From assembly GCA_002898075.1 (NCBI GenBank), contig BDSV01000176.1, positions 1 through 62,008 on the forward strand: DNA of 62,008 nucleotides. Reading direction: 5' to 3'. This document shows positions 9,289 through 17,773 of the stretch, one piece after another. The notes below the pieces were generated by a model. The model did not search any database. It was given only the letters and a program-made list of their open reading frames with translations, and had not been told where the DNA came from. The DNA is from a bacterium BMS3Abin03. GTDB taxonomy: Bacteria > Bacteroidota > Ignavibacteria > Ignavibacteriales > Ignavibacteriaceae. The stretch's first letter is position 1. Each line of letters opens with the position of its first letter. The translations under genes and the position numbers were made by a program.

Positions 9289-11772
9289 ATGAAATATCTA
9301 TACCTTCTTTGTTTAATTATATTTCTTTTTGCAGTTACTGTAACTGCGCAGGAACGGTACAACATTTCTGATAAAGAAAAGAAGAACTACAGAAGAACTG
9401 ACAAACAGCAGACTATATTAGACCCATCTATACGTAACCTTTTCCCTCTTAGTAAGTCAACAGCCGGTAATGGTGTTTGGACTGAACTGCATCCTTTAAT
9501 ACCAAGAGTTGGCTATTGGGGAGTTGATTTTGTAAGTGCAGATACCGGCTGGGCTGTTGGTGAAGGAGGTGCAATAATTAAAACAACTAACGGCGGACAA
9601 AAGTGGAACTGGATTGAGAGCAATGTTGAAAATGTTATTTTTACAGTTAATACATTTAATGGGCAGACTATTATTGCTGCAGGTATGGATGGAATTATAT
9701 TGCTTTCCACAGATGAAGGAGAGAACTGGCAAACCATACCGAGCGGAACCAGCAACGATCTATGGAACATTCAGATGATAACGGAAGATATTGGCTGGAT
9801 GGTAGGAGTAGGAGGAAGTGCATTGAAGACAACTGACGGAGGGTTAACCTGGATTCAGCAGTCAATGCCTTTCCCAACTTTAGATTACTGGGATGTGTAC
9901 TTCCTGAATGAGAATTTTGGTTATATCAGTTGTGGCAGCGGGATAGTTATAAAAACCACAAATGGTGGAATTGATTGGGAAGTACAGCAGGCAGGAGATA
10001 ACAGGTCTTTGTTCACAATATTTGCAATAGATTCACAAAGGGTAGTTTCCGGAGGATTTGCAGGAAAAGTAGTTTACACAAGCGATGGAGGAAGTAACTG
10101 GCAGCAGCTTAATAATTTAAGTGCAAGTGTAAACAAAATAAAATTTATTGATGAACTAAACGGCTTTGCAGTTACAAATGCATCCACTCACCAAACAACA
10201 GACGGGGGATTAAGTTGGTTTTACAGGAATGATATAATAAATAGCAGTGGAGAGAATAATATAATCTTTCCAACAGATACAATTGGATATCTTGTTGGTG
10301 GCGAAATGTTTTTAATTAAAACAACTGATGCTGGAGCTAGCTGGAATAAGACAATTATTAACGATGATTTCCTGAATGTTTATTTCAAAGATGAATTGAA
10401 TGGATTTATAAACGGCAGTAGTAAAATTTATAAAACAACAGATGGCGGAACAACATTAACTGTATTAGAAACATTTCCTTACAATGAAATATTCTCAATA
10501 AGAGCTATGACTTTTAATGATAGCTTAGAAGGTTTTGTAGGGACAAATTTTCCTGCCAGGATTTACAAAACTATAGATGGTGGATTGAGTTGGTACAAGA
10601 CAAATATAAACGGGATTATCGATACAACTTCTTTAATTAAACAAATCTTTTTCATTACACCATTTATAGGGTGGGCAATACAAAATAATGTAGTATTTAA
10701 AACTACTGATGGTGGCGAGAACTGGTGGTTTCAACAAAATTTGTTGGACGAAATAAATGATGTATTTTTTATTGATACACTAATTGGTTGGATCACAAAT
10801 AATTCTAGTATCAGAAATCCATATAAAACAACTGATGGGGGGAATAGTTGGATTGAACAAATAAATTCAAACATTTATTTCTCAAGATATGTATTCTTTA
10901 AGGATAGTTTAAATGGATACATTACCAGGCCAAACATACTTTATTATACTACAGATGCAGGTTTTAATTGGTTTCAGAATTCAACTGTTACAGATTTTGG
11001 ACAGGGACGTTTTGGTTATTTTGACTCAAATAATTTTTTTATTACAGGTACAAAAGTATACAGAACAACAAATGGAGGTGATAATTGGACAGAATTTCCT
11101 GAATTAGAAGGACTGGATTGGAGATTAATTATGGCACTACGAACAATAAATTCAGGAAATCTTGTAGGGTCAATAGGTCTGGTAATTGGATATTTTGATG
11201 ATTCTGTTCCCGTAGAATTAATAAATTTCAGGGGATGGAGAGAGGGAACTAAAACTATATTACATTGGACTACAGCAAGTGAAACTAATAACCTTGGATT
11301 TTGGATACAGAGAAAATTTTCACAAGGTGATGACTGGCTTGATATTGGATTTGTGGAAGGGAAAGGAACTACCACAGAAACTAATTCTTATAATTTTATC
11401 GATCATCAACTAACTAATGCACATATATACTACCGGCTAAAACAAGTAGATTATGATGGATCATTTACTTATTCAAAAATAATCTCAGTTTATTTTAACA
11501 CCGTTCCATTAACATATCAGCTTTTTCAAAATTATCCTAATCCTTTCAATCCTACTACAACTATTACATTCTCAATTCCAGAAAAACAAGATGTAAATAT
11601 TTATTTATATTCAATACTGGGAGAGAAACTTAAAGAGTTAGTTAATGAAGTAAAAGACCCCGGCTATTATGAAGTAAACTTCAACGCATCAAATCTTGCG
11701 AGCGGTGTATATTTTTACCGGCTCGTTGCGGGAAGCTTTGTTAGCACGCGCAAAATGCTGCTTTTGAAATAA
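9289..11772 (+). CDS. YCF48/BNR-type beta-propeller protein with T9SS sorting domain
   Basis: Secreted protein of 827 residues. A clear signal peptide (YLYLLCLIIFLFAVTVTAQ) is followed by about 13 repeats of the form GWAVGxxGxxxKTTDGGxxW, the pattern of YCF48-related/BNR propellers (for example residues ~82-105 and ~140-165). A Fn3-like module VPVELINFRGW...HWTTASETNNLGFWIQRK and the NYPNPFNPTTTITFSI ... RKMLLLK T9SS type-A domain end the protein. In cyanobacteria and plastids YCF48 assists photosystem II assembly, but in this lineage such proteins are extracellular and of unknown role, so no photosynthetic function is implied. AGAGGGAAATT precedes the ATG. Repeats flank the gene on both sides. 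Confidence 0.85.
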   Translation: MKYLYLLCLIIFLFAVTVTAQERYNISDKEKKNYRRTDKQQTILDPSIRNLFPLSKSTAGNGVWTELHPLIPRVGYWGVDFVSADTGWAVGEGGAIIKTTNGGQKWNWIESNVENVIFTVNTFNGQTIIAAGMDGIILLSTDEGENWQTIPSGTSNDLWNIQMITEDIGWMVGVGGSALKTTDGGLTWIQQSMPFPTLDYWDVYFLNENFGYISCGSGIVIKTTNGGIDWEVQQAGDNRSLFTIFAIDSQRVVSGGFAGKVVYTSDGGSNWQQLNNLSASVNKIKFIDELNGFAVTNASTHQTTDGGLSWFYRNDIINSSGENNIIFPTDTIGYLVGGEMFLIKTTDAGASWNKTIINDDFLNVYFKDELNGFINGSSKIYKTTDGGTTLTVLETFPYNEIFSIRAMTFNDSLEGFVGTNFPARIYKTIDGGLSWYKTNINGIIDTTSLIKQIFFITPFIGWAIQNNVVFKTTDGGENWWFQQNLLDEINDVFFIDTLIGWITNNSSIRNPYKTTDGGNSWIEQINSNIYFSRYVFFKDSLNGYITRPNILYYTTDAGFNWFQNSTVTDFGQGRFGYFDSNNFFITGTKVYRTTNGGDNWTEFPELEGLDWRLIMALRTINSGNLVGSIGLVIGYFDDSVPVELINFRGWREGTKTILHWTTASETNNLGFWIQRKFSQGDDWLDIGFVEGKGTTTETNSYNFIDHQLTNAHIYYRLKQVDYDGSFTYSKIISVYFNTVPLTYQLFQNYPNPFNPTTTITFSIPEKQDVNIYLYSILGEKLKELVNEVKDPGYYEVNFNASNLASGVYFYRLVAGSFVSTRKMLLLK

Positions 11773-11780
11773 GAAGAGCA

Positions 11781-11857
11781 AAAGTGCCAGTCACCTTTAC
11801 AGAGAGAAACTACCTGTAGGTGACTGGCACTTGATTCTTGAAGGTGATTGGCACTTG
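11781..11857. repeat. Family-A repeat, inverted pair plus third arm
   Basis: AAAGTGCCAGTCACCTTTA (11781-11799) pairs with TAGGTGACTGGCACTTG (11817-11833), and a further same-orientation arm AAGGTGATTGGCACTTG follows at 11841-11857. It lies 8 bp after the stop codon of the YCF48-type gene, mirroring the hairpin found after the preceding cargo gene. Confidence 0.75.
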
Positions 11858-11898
11858 ATTGATCCCTGTTAAATATTTACAAAATAAAGATTTATTGG

Positions 11899-11931
11899 AA
11901 ATCCCGATTATTTTTTAATCGGGATTTTTTT
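11899..11931 (+). terminator. Rho-independent terminator
   Basis: AATCCCGATTA and TAATCGGGATT form an 11-bp stem with a five-T loop, followed by a run of seven T residues. It closes the transcription unit of the YCF48-type gene, 127 bp downstream of its stop, and lies immediately before the next gene. Confidence 0.85.
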
Positions 11932-11963
11932 ATTTTATAGGTTTGAAAATAAAAAGACACGAA

Positions 11964-14519
11964 ATGTTTGAAAAAGAGATAAAATTTATAAGCGACTTTA
12001 CGCTGAACAAGGTAAAGAACCTCGGTTCTTCATTCACCTTTAAAAAACTATCCGCTGCAGGAATTCATCCGGCGATCTATACTTATATATCTGCGGAGCT
12101 GGATTTTTTGATTTACACCGACAGGAAAAAGCTATTGGAGAACTCGATGTTCGATTACTCGGGCAAATCCATTTCCGAATATCTTAACAGGATCGGCAGT
12201 GAGATAAAGCAGAACAAACTGATTTCGTACGAGGACGTAAAGAAGCTGATCAATCAGGCGGTATCGTTTAATGTTAATTATGTCGTTCGTCCGAAATGGT
12301 CGATCACCAAGCTTATTTATAACGATCTGCAATACGTATCTGTTGAAGAGATGGAGAGAATGCTCAACTACATTTACTATTACGATTATATTAAAAATGT
12401 TCTCTCCGCTTACCTGTCGAAAAGAAAAGTACTTCAACTTACATTAACCGAGTTCGATCTGATCCTGAATAAAGTTGACCGCGAACTTTTCAAAGCTAAC
12501 TCCGAGGAGCTGATAAACAATGCTCTCATTTCTATCGGCGATTTCTTTAACATCGGCGGTGTTGATAAAAATAAAATATCGGTGCAGGCAGTTGAAATTT
12601 TGTTGAAAGAAAAAAACCTAACGGATTATCTGATGAAACTGCACCGTGCAATTCCCAATGGTTCTAAAAAGAAATACGATATTGAAGATATAAAAAATGT
12701 ATTTTATTCAGCAACCCCGATTGAACCGGATTCAATATCGGGTTATGATGTTGAAAATATTAAAATAACCGAAGAAAAACCGGGTACGGAAATAGTAGAA
12801 GAAGAAAATATTTCGATTGAAGATGAAATTATCAATGCTATCGGTATTGATGATTTATCCGGGGAAGAAACTGTAAAAAGAGAATTGCCCGAAAGTTTAA
12901 CCGAGGATTCTGATTTTGATGAGATGCTCCCTATTGAGGATGAATTCCTGGTTGAAGAAAAAGAGGAATTGATTGTTGATAAACCTGAAGCTGAGCCGGC
13001 AGATGATGAAATGATGAAAAGAAGTGTTGATGAATTTGATGTTGAGAAAGAACCTGTTTCACAAGATAAAGAAATTAAACAGGGTGATGAGCAGCCGGAA
13101 AGTAAAATAAGCTCTGAAGACCGCTCTGTGCTCGAAGATGAATTAAATGAATTGCTGGAGAAAGCTATTTCATTCGATGAGGAAATTCCCGAAGAAATAT
13201 TCGAAAAGCAGCCGGAGAATCTTGAAGAGGAAACCCCGTCATCCGGTAATGAAGAAGGAACAGATAACGCCGCAGAAACCGCTGAAAAGAAAAGCGGTCA
13301 GGGAGATGACCTGCTCTCATTTTACGAACGGGAATTGGCTGCGATGTCGGATGAGCTTTCTTTAACCCAAAAGCAAACCGAAAAAACCGATACCCAGGTC
13401 TCGGTTGAAGATTCAGGACCTGAAGATACTTTGCAAGAGGAAAAAGTAAAAGACGAAAACAAAGCGATGGAAGAAGATGTTGATATTACGGAAGAAGATG
13501 TATTCGATCTTTCTATTTTTGAAAAGATCGGGGAAGAAGATGCACTAAAAAAGGATGAAGCTCCTCCTGAAGAAAATGAAGAAACAGTTTCTGTTAAAGA
13601 CAAACAACTACCGGTAATCGAAGATGAGAATGTTAAATCCGCTTCTACCGATGAAGAACATTTTATTGAAGAAGAAAGTGAACCTGGAGATTTGCCGCGG
13701 TCAAAAGAACTTTTTTCCAAAGAAATTGTCGATGAAATGATAGATGACTTTTTCAAAGATAATAATATTGAAGAAACTAAATCCACAGAACAAAGCATAG
13801 ATTTGTTGGCTGAAGAAAGTTTGACGGAAATGGTAAATGAAAGCCAAGAGAATTTGTTCGATGCGGATGATGAAAAAGTCGGTACAGAAGAGCCGGAAGA
13901 AATTGATCTTATAAATAGTAAAATAGACAAGCTGGATGTTAAAAATGAAATATCGGACGTGATTGAAGATATTGATAATCTTTTGGAAGAACCGGACGGT
14001 GCGGCTTTGGATTTACCAGAGATTCCGGATGAGAAATTTACCGAACCTGTTTCGGATGGAACCGCTGCAGAAGAAACAGAACAGGAAACGGTACCCGAAA
14101 GCAGCAGCGATGATTTTCAGTTTGCATCAACGGAAGATTTGGATTTTGAACCCGAACCGGAAATTAAAGATGAAGAAACGAAAGAAATAACCGGTGAAGT
14201 AAAAAAAGATGAACAGGAAGAAGTAATATTTGAGAGCACGGAATACACGCCGCAACAGAGCGCTAATGAAATACCCGTTCGTCAAAAAGATATGTTTACG
14301 TATCTGAAGAAAAAAGAGATCAAGAAAATTATATCAAATGTGTTCGGCGGAGATGACGAAGATTTTGTAACAACCGTTGAAAGAATTTCCGGGTGCAATA
14401 CGTATAAGGAAGCAACGGAAATATTAAAAGATGTTTTCTTTTCATATCGTGTTAGCCCGTATTCGAAAGAAGCAGTTATATTAACAAACGCTGTTTCTAA
14501 CTTCTTCAGGCAAGTTTAA
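11964..14519 (+). CDS. Large acidic protein of unknown function, coupled to obg
   Basis: Not recognised. The frame could also start at TTG 11943, but ATG 11964 is preferred because the TTG sits only 12 bp beyond a terminator U-tract; neither has a good Shine-Dalgarno. Residues ~1-240 are ordinary, basic/neutral and helical. Residues ~250-770 are an extremely Glu/Asp-rich, Pro-dotted segment that is almost certainly disordered. The last ~80 residues (DMFTYLKKKEIKKIISNVF ... SNFFRQV) are again folded-looking and helical. No signal peptide or membrane segment, so cytoplasmic. Its stop codon overlaps the obg start by one base, implying translational coupling. A scaffold or adaptor role is conceivable but not shown. 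A long minus-strand frame inside it is a Ser-rich mirror of the Glu codons. Confidence 0.75.
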   Translation: MFEKEIKFISDFTLNKVKNLGSSFTFKKLSAAGIHPAIYTYISAELDFLIYTDRKKLLENSMFDYSGKSISEYLNRIGSEIKQNKLISYEDVKKLINQAVSFNVNYVVRPKWSITKLIYNDLQYVSVEEMERMLNYIYYYDYIKNVLSAYLSKRKVLQLTLTEFDLILNKVDRELFKANSEELINNALISIGDFFNIGGVDKNKISVQAVEILLKEKNLTDYLMKLHRAIPNGSKKKYDIEDIKNVFYSATPIEPDSISGYDVENIKITEEKPGTEIVEEENISIEDEIINAIGIDDLSGEETVKRELPESLTEDSDFDEMLPIEDEFLVEEKEELIVDKPEAEPADDEMMKRSVDEFDVEKEPVSQDKEIKQGDEQPESKISSEDRSVLEDELNELLEKAISFDEEIPEEIFEKQPENLEEETPSSGNEEGTDNAAETAEKKSGQGDDLLSFYERELAAMSDELSLTQKQTEKTDTQVSVEDSGPEDTLQEEKVKDENKAMEEDVDITEEDVFDLSIFEKIGEEDALKKDEAPPEENEETVSVKDKQLPVIEDENVKSASTDEEHFIEEESEPGDLPRSKELFSKEIVDEMIDDFFKDNNIEETKSTEQSIDLLAEESLTEMVNESQENLFDADDEKVGTEEPEEIDLINSKIDKLDVKNEISDVIEDIDNLLEEPDGAALDLPEIPDEKFTEPVSDGTAAEETEQETVPESSSDDFQFASTEDLDFEPEPEIKDEETKEITGEVKKDEQEEVIFESTEYTPQQSANEIPVRQKDMFTYLKKKEIKKIISNVFGGDDEDFVTTVERISGCNTYKEATEILKDVFFSYRVSPYSKEAVILTNAVSNFFRQV

Positions 14520-15523
14520 TGTTTATAGATTATGCGGTTATTGAAGTGGCTGCCGGTAAAGGCGGCGACGGTGCCGTTGCATTCAGGCGGGAAAAGTTCG
14601 TTCCGAAGGGCGGACCAGCAGGAGGAAACGGCGGCAGAGGCGGCAGTGTCATTTTAGAAGCACATCACAATCTTAACACTTTACTCGACTTCAGGTATAA
14701 AAGAAAGTACAAAGCTGCAAACGGTGAACAGGGTGGCAATTCTCTTAAAGACGGTAAAGGCGGGGAGGATGTTGTAATAAAAGTTCCCGTCGGTACTATA
14801 ATAAAAGATTTTGAATCCAAAGAAGTATTGTATGACCTTGATGAAGACGGGAAGAGAATAATATTAGCAAAGGGAGGAAAAGGCGGAAAGGGAAACAGCA
14901 ACTTTGCAACGTCGACAAATCAGGCACCAAGGTACGCAGAGCCGGGCAAACCGGGTGAATATAAAAAAATAATACTCGAATTAAAGCTTATTGCGGATGT
15001 CGGGCTTGTCGGGTTTCCAAACGCAGGCAAGTCAACTTTAATTTCAACTATTTCGGCTGCGAGACCAAAAATAGCCGATTATCCTTTTACTACGCTCGAA
15101 CCGAATCTCGGTATAGTTCAATACAGGGATTACGATAGCTTTACTGTTGCCGATATTCCGGGAATAATCGAGGGTGCGCACGAGGGGAAGGGCTTGGGGC
15201 ATAAGTTCCTGCGTCACATCGAAAGAACAAAAATAATTCTTTTCCTGATAGATATAACTTCTGAGAATTACGAAAAGGATTACGAAGTTCTTTTTAACGA
15301 AATGAAAAACTACAGTGGAAAATTAGCCCGGAAGAAAATATTAGTTTCGTTATCCAAAGCCGATTTAGCAGATGAAGAAAAAATTAAAGAGGTATCGAAC
15401 CTTAAAATTGGTAAAGATAATTTCCGTCCGATCGTTTTTTCATCGGTAACAAAATATGGAATAAAAGAGCTGCTCGATGAACTTTGGAAAACGCTGAAGG
15501 AATTCTCACTAAAGCCGGAATGA
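14519..15523 (+). CDS. obg: Obg family GTPase (ribosome assembly)
   Basis: Essential GTPase that acts in late assembly of the 50S subunit and in stress signalling. In 334 residues the Gly-rich Obg fold (residues 1-158, with GGDGAVAFRREKFVPKGGPAGG) is followed by the G domain: G1 GFPNAGKSTL near 165, switch region TTLEPNLG, G3 DIPGIIEGAHEGKGLG and an SKAD G4. The protein stops soon after the G domain, so the variable C-terminal OCT domain found in some homologues is absent, as in many Bacteroidota. The start ATG overlaps the previous stop by one base. Confidence 0.96.
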   Translation: MFIDYAVIEVAAGKGGDGAVAFRREKFVPKGGPAGGNGGRGGSVILEAHHNLNTLLDFRYKRKYKAANGEQGGNSLKDGKGGEDVVIKVPVGTIIKDFESKEVLYDLDEDGKRIILAKGGKGGKGNSNFATSTNQAPRYAEPGKPGEYKKIILELKLIADVGLVGFPNAGKSTLISTISAARPKIADYPFTTLEPNLGIVQYRDYDSFTVADIPGIIEGAHEGKGLGHKFLRHIERTKIILFLIDITSENYEKDYEVLFNEMKNYSGKLARKKILVSLSKADLADEEKIKEVSNLKIGKDNFRPIVFSSVTKYGIKELLDELWKTLKEFSLKPE

Positions 15524-15700
15524 TTTATACAGCAAGCATTGCTCATCACTAAGATAGCACCTAAAGATACTGGGGAAATTTCAATATTCAAACAATAAAT
15601 TTGTTTGTTATTTTGTATTTGGGAATTGAGATTTGTTTGTGTTTTGTTATTTGTAGTTCGTAATTTCCGCATTATTACGTTCGAAGATGCAAGCTTAACA

Positions 15701-15717
15701 AAGATGACATCTTTTTT
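15701..15717 (+). terminator. Possible terminator downstream of obg
   Basis: AAGAT-GAC-ATCTT is a short 5-bp stem with a 3-nt loop, running directly into six T residues. The stem is weak, but its position between obg and the tRNA promoter makes sense. A longer version of the same GATGACATC hairpin is found at 53881. Confidence 0.45.
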
Positions 15718-15764
15718 GTGTTTAAGGCAGAATTCGATACCGGAATGTTCGATTAGCCAAAGTT

Positions 15765-15795
15765 TTTGAAATTGTTTGATTTGTAATTATATTTG
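15765..15795 (+). promoter_or_regulatory. Bacteroidota-type promoter of tRNA-Met/secG
   Basis: TTTG at 15765-15768 and TATATTTG at 15788-15795 match the -33 TTTG and -7 TAnnTTTG elements of the Bacteroidota primary sigma factor with a 19-bp spacer. The tRNA begins 18 bp after the -7 box, which fits a short 5' leader. This is the best promoter match in the window. Confidence 0.7.
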
Positions 15796-15812
15796 CGAGC
15801 TAAAATTAAGCG

Positions 15813-15886
15813 GGCGGGGTAGCTCAGTTGGTTAGAGCAGTGGAATCATAATCCACGTGTCGGGGGTTCGAATCCCTCCCCCGCTA
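15813..15886 (+). tRNA. tRNA-Met (anticodon CAT), elongator type
   Basis: A full cloverleaf can be drawn: acceptor GGCGGGG/CCCCGCT (pair 1-72 is G-U), D stem GCTC/GAGC, anticodon stem GTGGA/TCCAC with CAT at 15847-15849, T stem GGGGG/CCCTC with TTCGAAT loop, discriminator A at 15886. CCA is not encoded. The initiator features (mismatched 1-72 pair, three G-C pairs next to the anticodon loop) are missing, so it is elongator tRNA-Met, or less likely the lysidine-modified tRNA-Ile(CAT); the D loop AGTTGGTTA favours Met. secG starts 20 bp downstream. Confidence 0.93.
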
Positions 15887-15906
15887 CAAACAAATGGAGA
15901 AATAAT

Positions 15907-16278
15907 ATGTATACATTATTGACATTTATTGCAACTATTGCGTCGATATTATTAATTGTAATTGTGCTGCTTCAGTCGAGTAAAGGCGGCGGGTTAGCAG
16001 GTACTTTTGGCGGTGCCGGAAATATGGGCTCGATGTTCGGCACAAGAAGAACAGCAGACTTTCTTAGTAAAGCTTCGTGGTGGCTTGGTGGTATTATTGC
16101 AGTTTTAGCAATTGTTATTAATTTGTTTTTCCTTCCCGGTCAAACAACAGCAAACCAACGAAGTGTGGTTCAGGATGCCGGTAAAACAAATATTCCGCAG
16201 CAGCCCACGCTGCCGCAGCAAACACAATTTCCTACCGGTGATCAGAACACTAATACCAATGGACAGCAGCAAAAATAA
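15907..16278 (+). CDS. secG: Preprotein translocase subunit SecG
   Basis: Small inner-membrane component of the SecYEG channel that supports SecA-driven export. The 123-residue protein has the two expected membrane helices (residues ~3-21 and ~58-77) separated by the conserved cytoplasmic loop LLQSSKGGGLAGTFGGAG ... MFGTRR. The C-terminal 45 residues are a Gln/Pro/Thr-rich tail, common in this lineage. It follows the tRNA by 20 bp and probably shares its promoter. SecA is encoded elsewhere in the same window. Confidence 0.95.
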   Translation: MYTLLTFIATIASILLIVIVLLQSSKGGGLAGTFGGAGNMGSMFGTRRTADFLSKASWWLGGIIAVLAIVINLFFLPGQTTANQRSVVQDAGKTNIPQQPTLPQQTQFPTGDQNTNTNGQQQK

Positions 16279-16281
16279 TTT

Positions 16282-17565
16282 TTAATAGCCCTGAAGCTTT
16301 ATATCTTCGGGGCTTTCTTCTCTCCAGTTGTTTATAATCTTAATTATTTTATCCTGTGCTTTCCGGTACGCTTTCAATCTTCCTTTTTGAAATTCAAATA
16401 CGATACTGACAATTAAATCGTCACCGTACTTTGTTGTTAAATAACCGGATAACGACGACACACCATTCAGCGTACCTGTTTTACCTCTGAAGTTAATATG
16501 CTCTTTTGAATCATCCATTCTATCTTCAAGCGTTCCGTCAACACCTGCAATGCTCAGCGAGTTATAAAAGTCAGCAAAGTTCTTCAAATCGAAATACACT
16601 TTTTCAAGCAGACCTACAATTGCACCGGCGGTTATCTGATCGAACCGCGAAATGCCCGAACCGTCCACAACCGCGGTTCCATGGGAATAAATAGCGTTGT
16701 CTTCCATAAATGTAAGTATCGCCTGTGTGGAATAAAAAGAGTTCCCCTGTTTGCCGCTTGCTACTGCACCGATAGTTTTAAATAAACATTCGGCTAAAAA
16801 ATTGTCGCTGTGTTTATTAATTTGTTTTATCAAATCCCGCAGTTCTATGTTGGATTGAGCTATAACAACTGCAGTCGATGGTGTTTTACCTTTTCGAACT
16901 TTTCCCTCAACCTTAATTCCCGCGTCGATCAGTTTTTCTTTTAAAAGTTTTGCCGCGTACAAAGGAGGATTGTCTATAAAAATTTTGTAGTGTCTTCTTC
17001 TGCCTCTTCTTATTCTCGTAATATATTTGGTGTTTCGGTCAACAATCAATGCCGAAACGGGGGGGAGTTTTACGTTGGCTTTCTCATCATCTATCCAATC
17101 ATCCCTGGTATAAATATTATCAAAAAACGTATCATCTCCCTTTACATTACCGGTAATCTTTCTTAAGCCCATGTTATAAATTACACGAACGAGACTGTCC
17201 AAATCGGATTGTGTAAACATAGAATTTCCCAATCCTTTGACATAAATATTTCCGTTTAACGTGCTGTCTGTAAAAACCGTATCATCGGTAAGAATTTGAG
17301 TTGACAGCAGATAATCTCCGCCCATTATTTCGAGCGCTGCAGCGGTGGTAAAAAGTTTTGTATTCGATGCCGGTATCATCGAGACAGTCGGGTTCATCGA
17401 ATAGATAGTATCTTCGGTTAAAGGATTGTAAATTAAGATTGCAGTTTTTGTGCTCGATGCAAGCCCGTCTAACACATTGATAATCTTCTTTTGAACTTCC
17501 TTTGTACCGGAAGAAAAACCCTGAACCGTTAAAACGATTATTAAAAATAAAATTCTATATAACAT
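16282..17565 (-). CDS. dacB: D-alanyl-D-alanine carboxypeptidase/endopeptidase (PBP4 type)
   Basis: Periplasmic class C penicillin-binding protein of 427 residues that trims or cleaves peptidoglycan crosslinks. The active-site triad is complete: SxxK as S67-N-T-K70 in IPASNTKLFTTAAALE, SxN as SDN in HSDNFLAECLF near residue 258, and KTG in RGKTGTLNG near 366. A signal peptide (residues 1-20) is present. The length matches the shorter PBP4 forms. It converges on secG with only 3 bp between the stops, sharing a terminator hairpin that lies inside its last codons. Confidence 0.9.
   Translation of the reverse strand: MLYRILFLIIVLTVQGFSSGTKEVQKKIINVLDGLASSTKTAILIYNPLTEDTIYSMNPTVSMIPASNTKLFTTAAALEIMGGDYLLSTQILTDDTVFTDSTLNGNIYVKGLGNSMFTQSDLDSLVRVIYNMGLRKITGNVKGDDTFFDNIYTRDDWIDDEKANVKLPPVSALIVDRNTKYITRIRRGRRRHYKIFIDNPPLYAAKLLKEKLIDAGIKVEGKVRKGKTPSTAVVIAQSNIELRDLIKQINKHSDNFLAECLFKTIGAVASGKQGNSFYSTQAILTFMEDNAIYSHGTAVVDGSGISRFDQITAGAIVGLLEKVYFDLKNFADFYNSLSIAGVDGTLEDRMDDSKEHINFRGKTGTLNGVSSLSGYLTTKYGDDLIVSIVFEFQKGRLKAYRKAQDKIIKIINNWREESPEDIKLQGY
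16287..16314. terminator. Bidirectional terminator between secG and dacB
   Basis: AGCCCTGAAG and CTTCGGGGCT make a 10-bp stem (one U-G) with an 8-nt loop. T-rich sequence follows on the plus strand (TTCTTCTCT) and A-rich sequence precedes it, so it can terminate both converging genes. It overlaps the 3' end of the dacB frame. Confidence 0.7.
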
Positions 17566-17773
17566 AAAGTAAATTTACAGATTCATTCTTAGTTTGAATT
17601 ATAATTTAATAAGATTATTTTTGATGTTTTAATAATGAAGCTGAATATAGTAAAAGCGGAAACAAACATTAACTCAAATATAAAACACCCATATCAAAAA
17701 GAAGAAATCCGTTTTTTCATTTCTAAAATAAAAAACAGAAATAATAATATCATTAATTACTACCGGGATTACC

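Noticed and set aside
9289-11772. Photosystem II assembly factor, as YCF48 similarity might suggest
   Set aside because: The protein is a secreted T9SS cargo with many BNR-type repeats; no photosynthesis genes nearby, so only the repeat fold is claimed.
11938-11945. TAGGTTTG as a -7 promoter box before the acidic gene
   Set aside because: No TTTG at the right distance and it falls on the possible TTG start codon, directly behind a terminator.
13322-13930. 202-codon minus-strand open frame opposite the acidic gene
   Set aside because: Ser-rich translation is the mirror of GAA/GAT/GAG codons on the plus strand; no signal, motif or ribosome binding site.
15813-15886. Initiator tRNA-fMet
   Set aside because: Pair 1-72 is G-U rather than the initiator mismatch, and the anticodon stem lacks the three consecutive G-C pairs.
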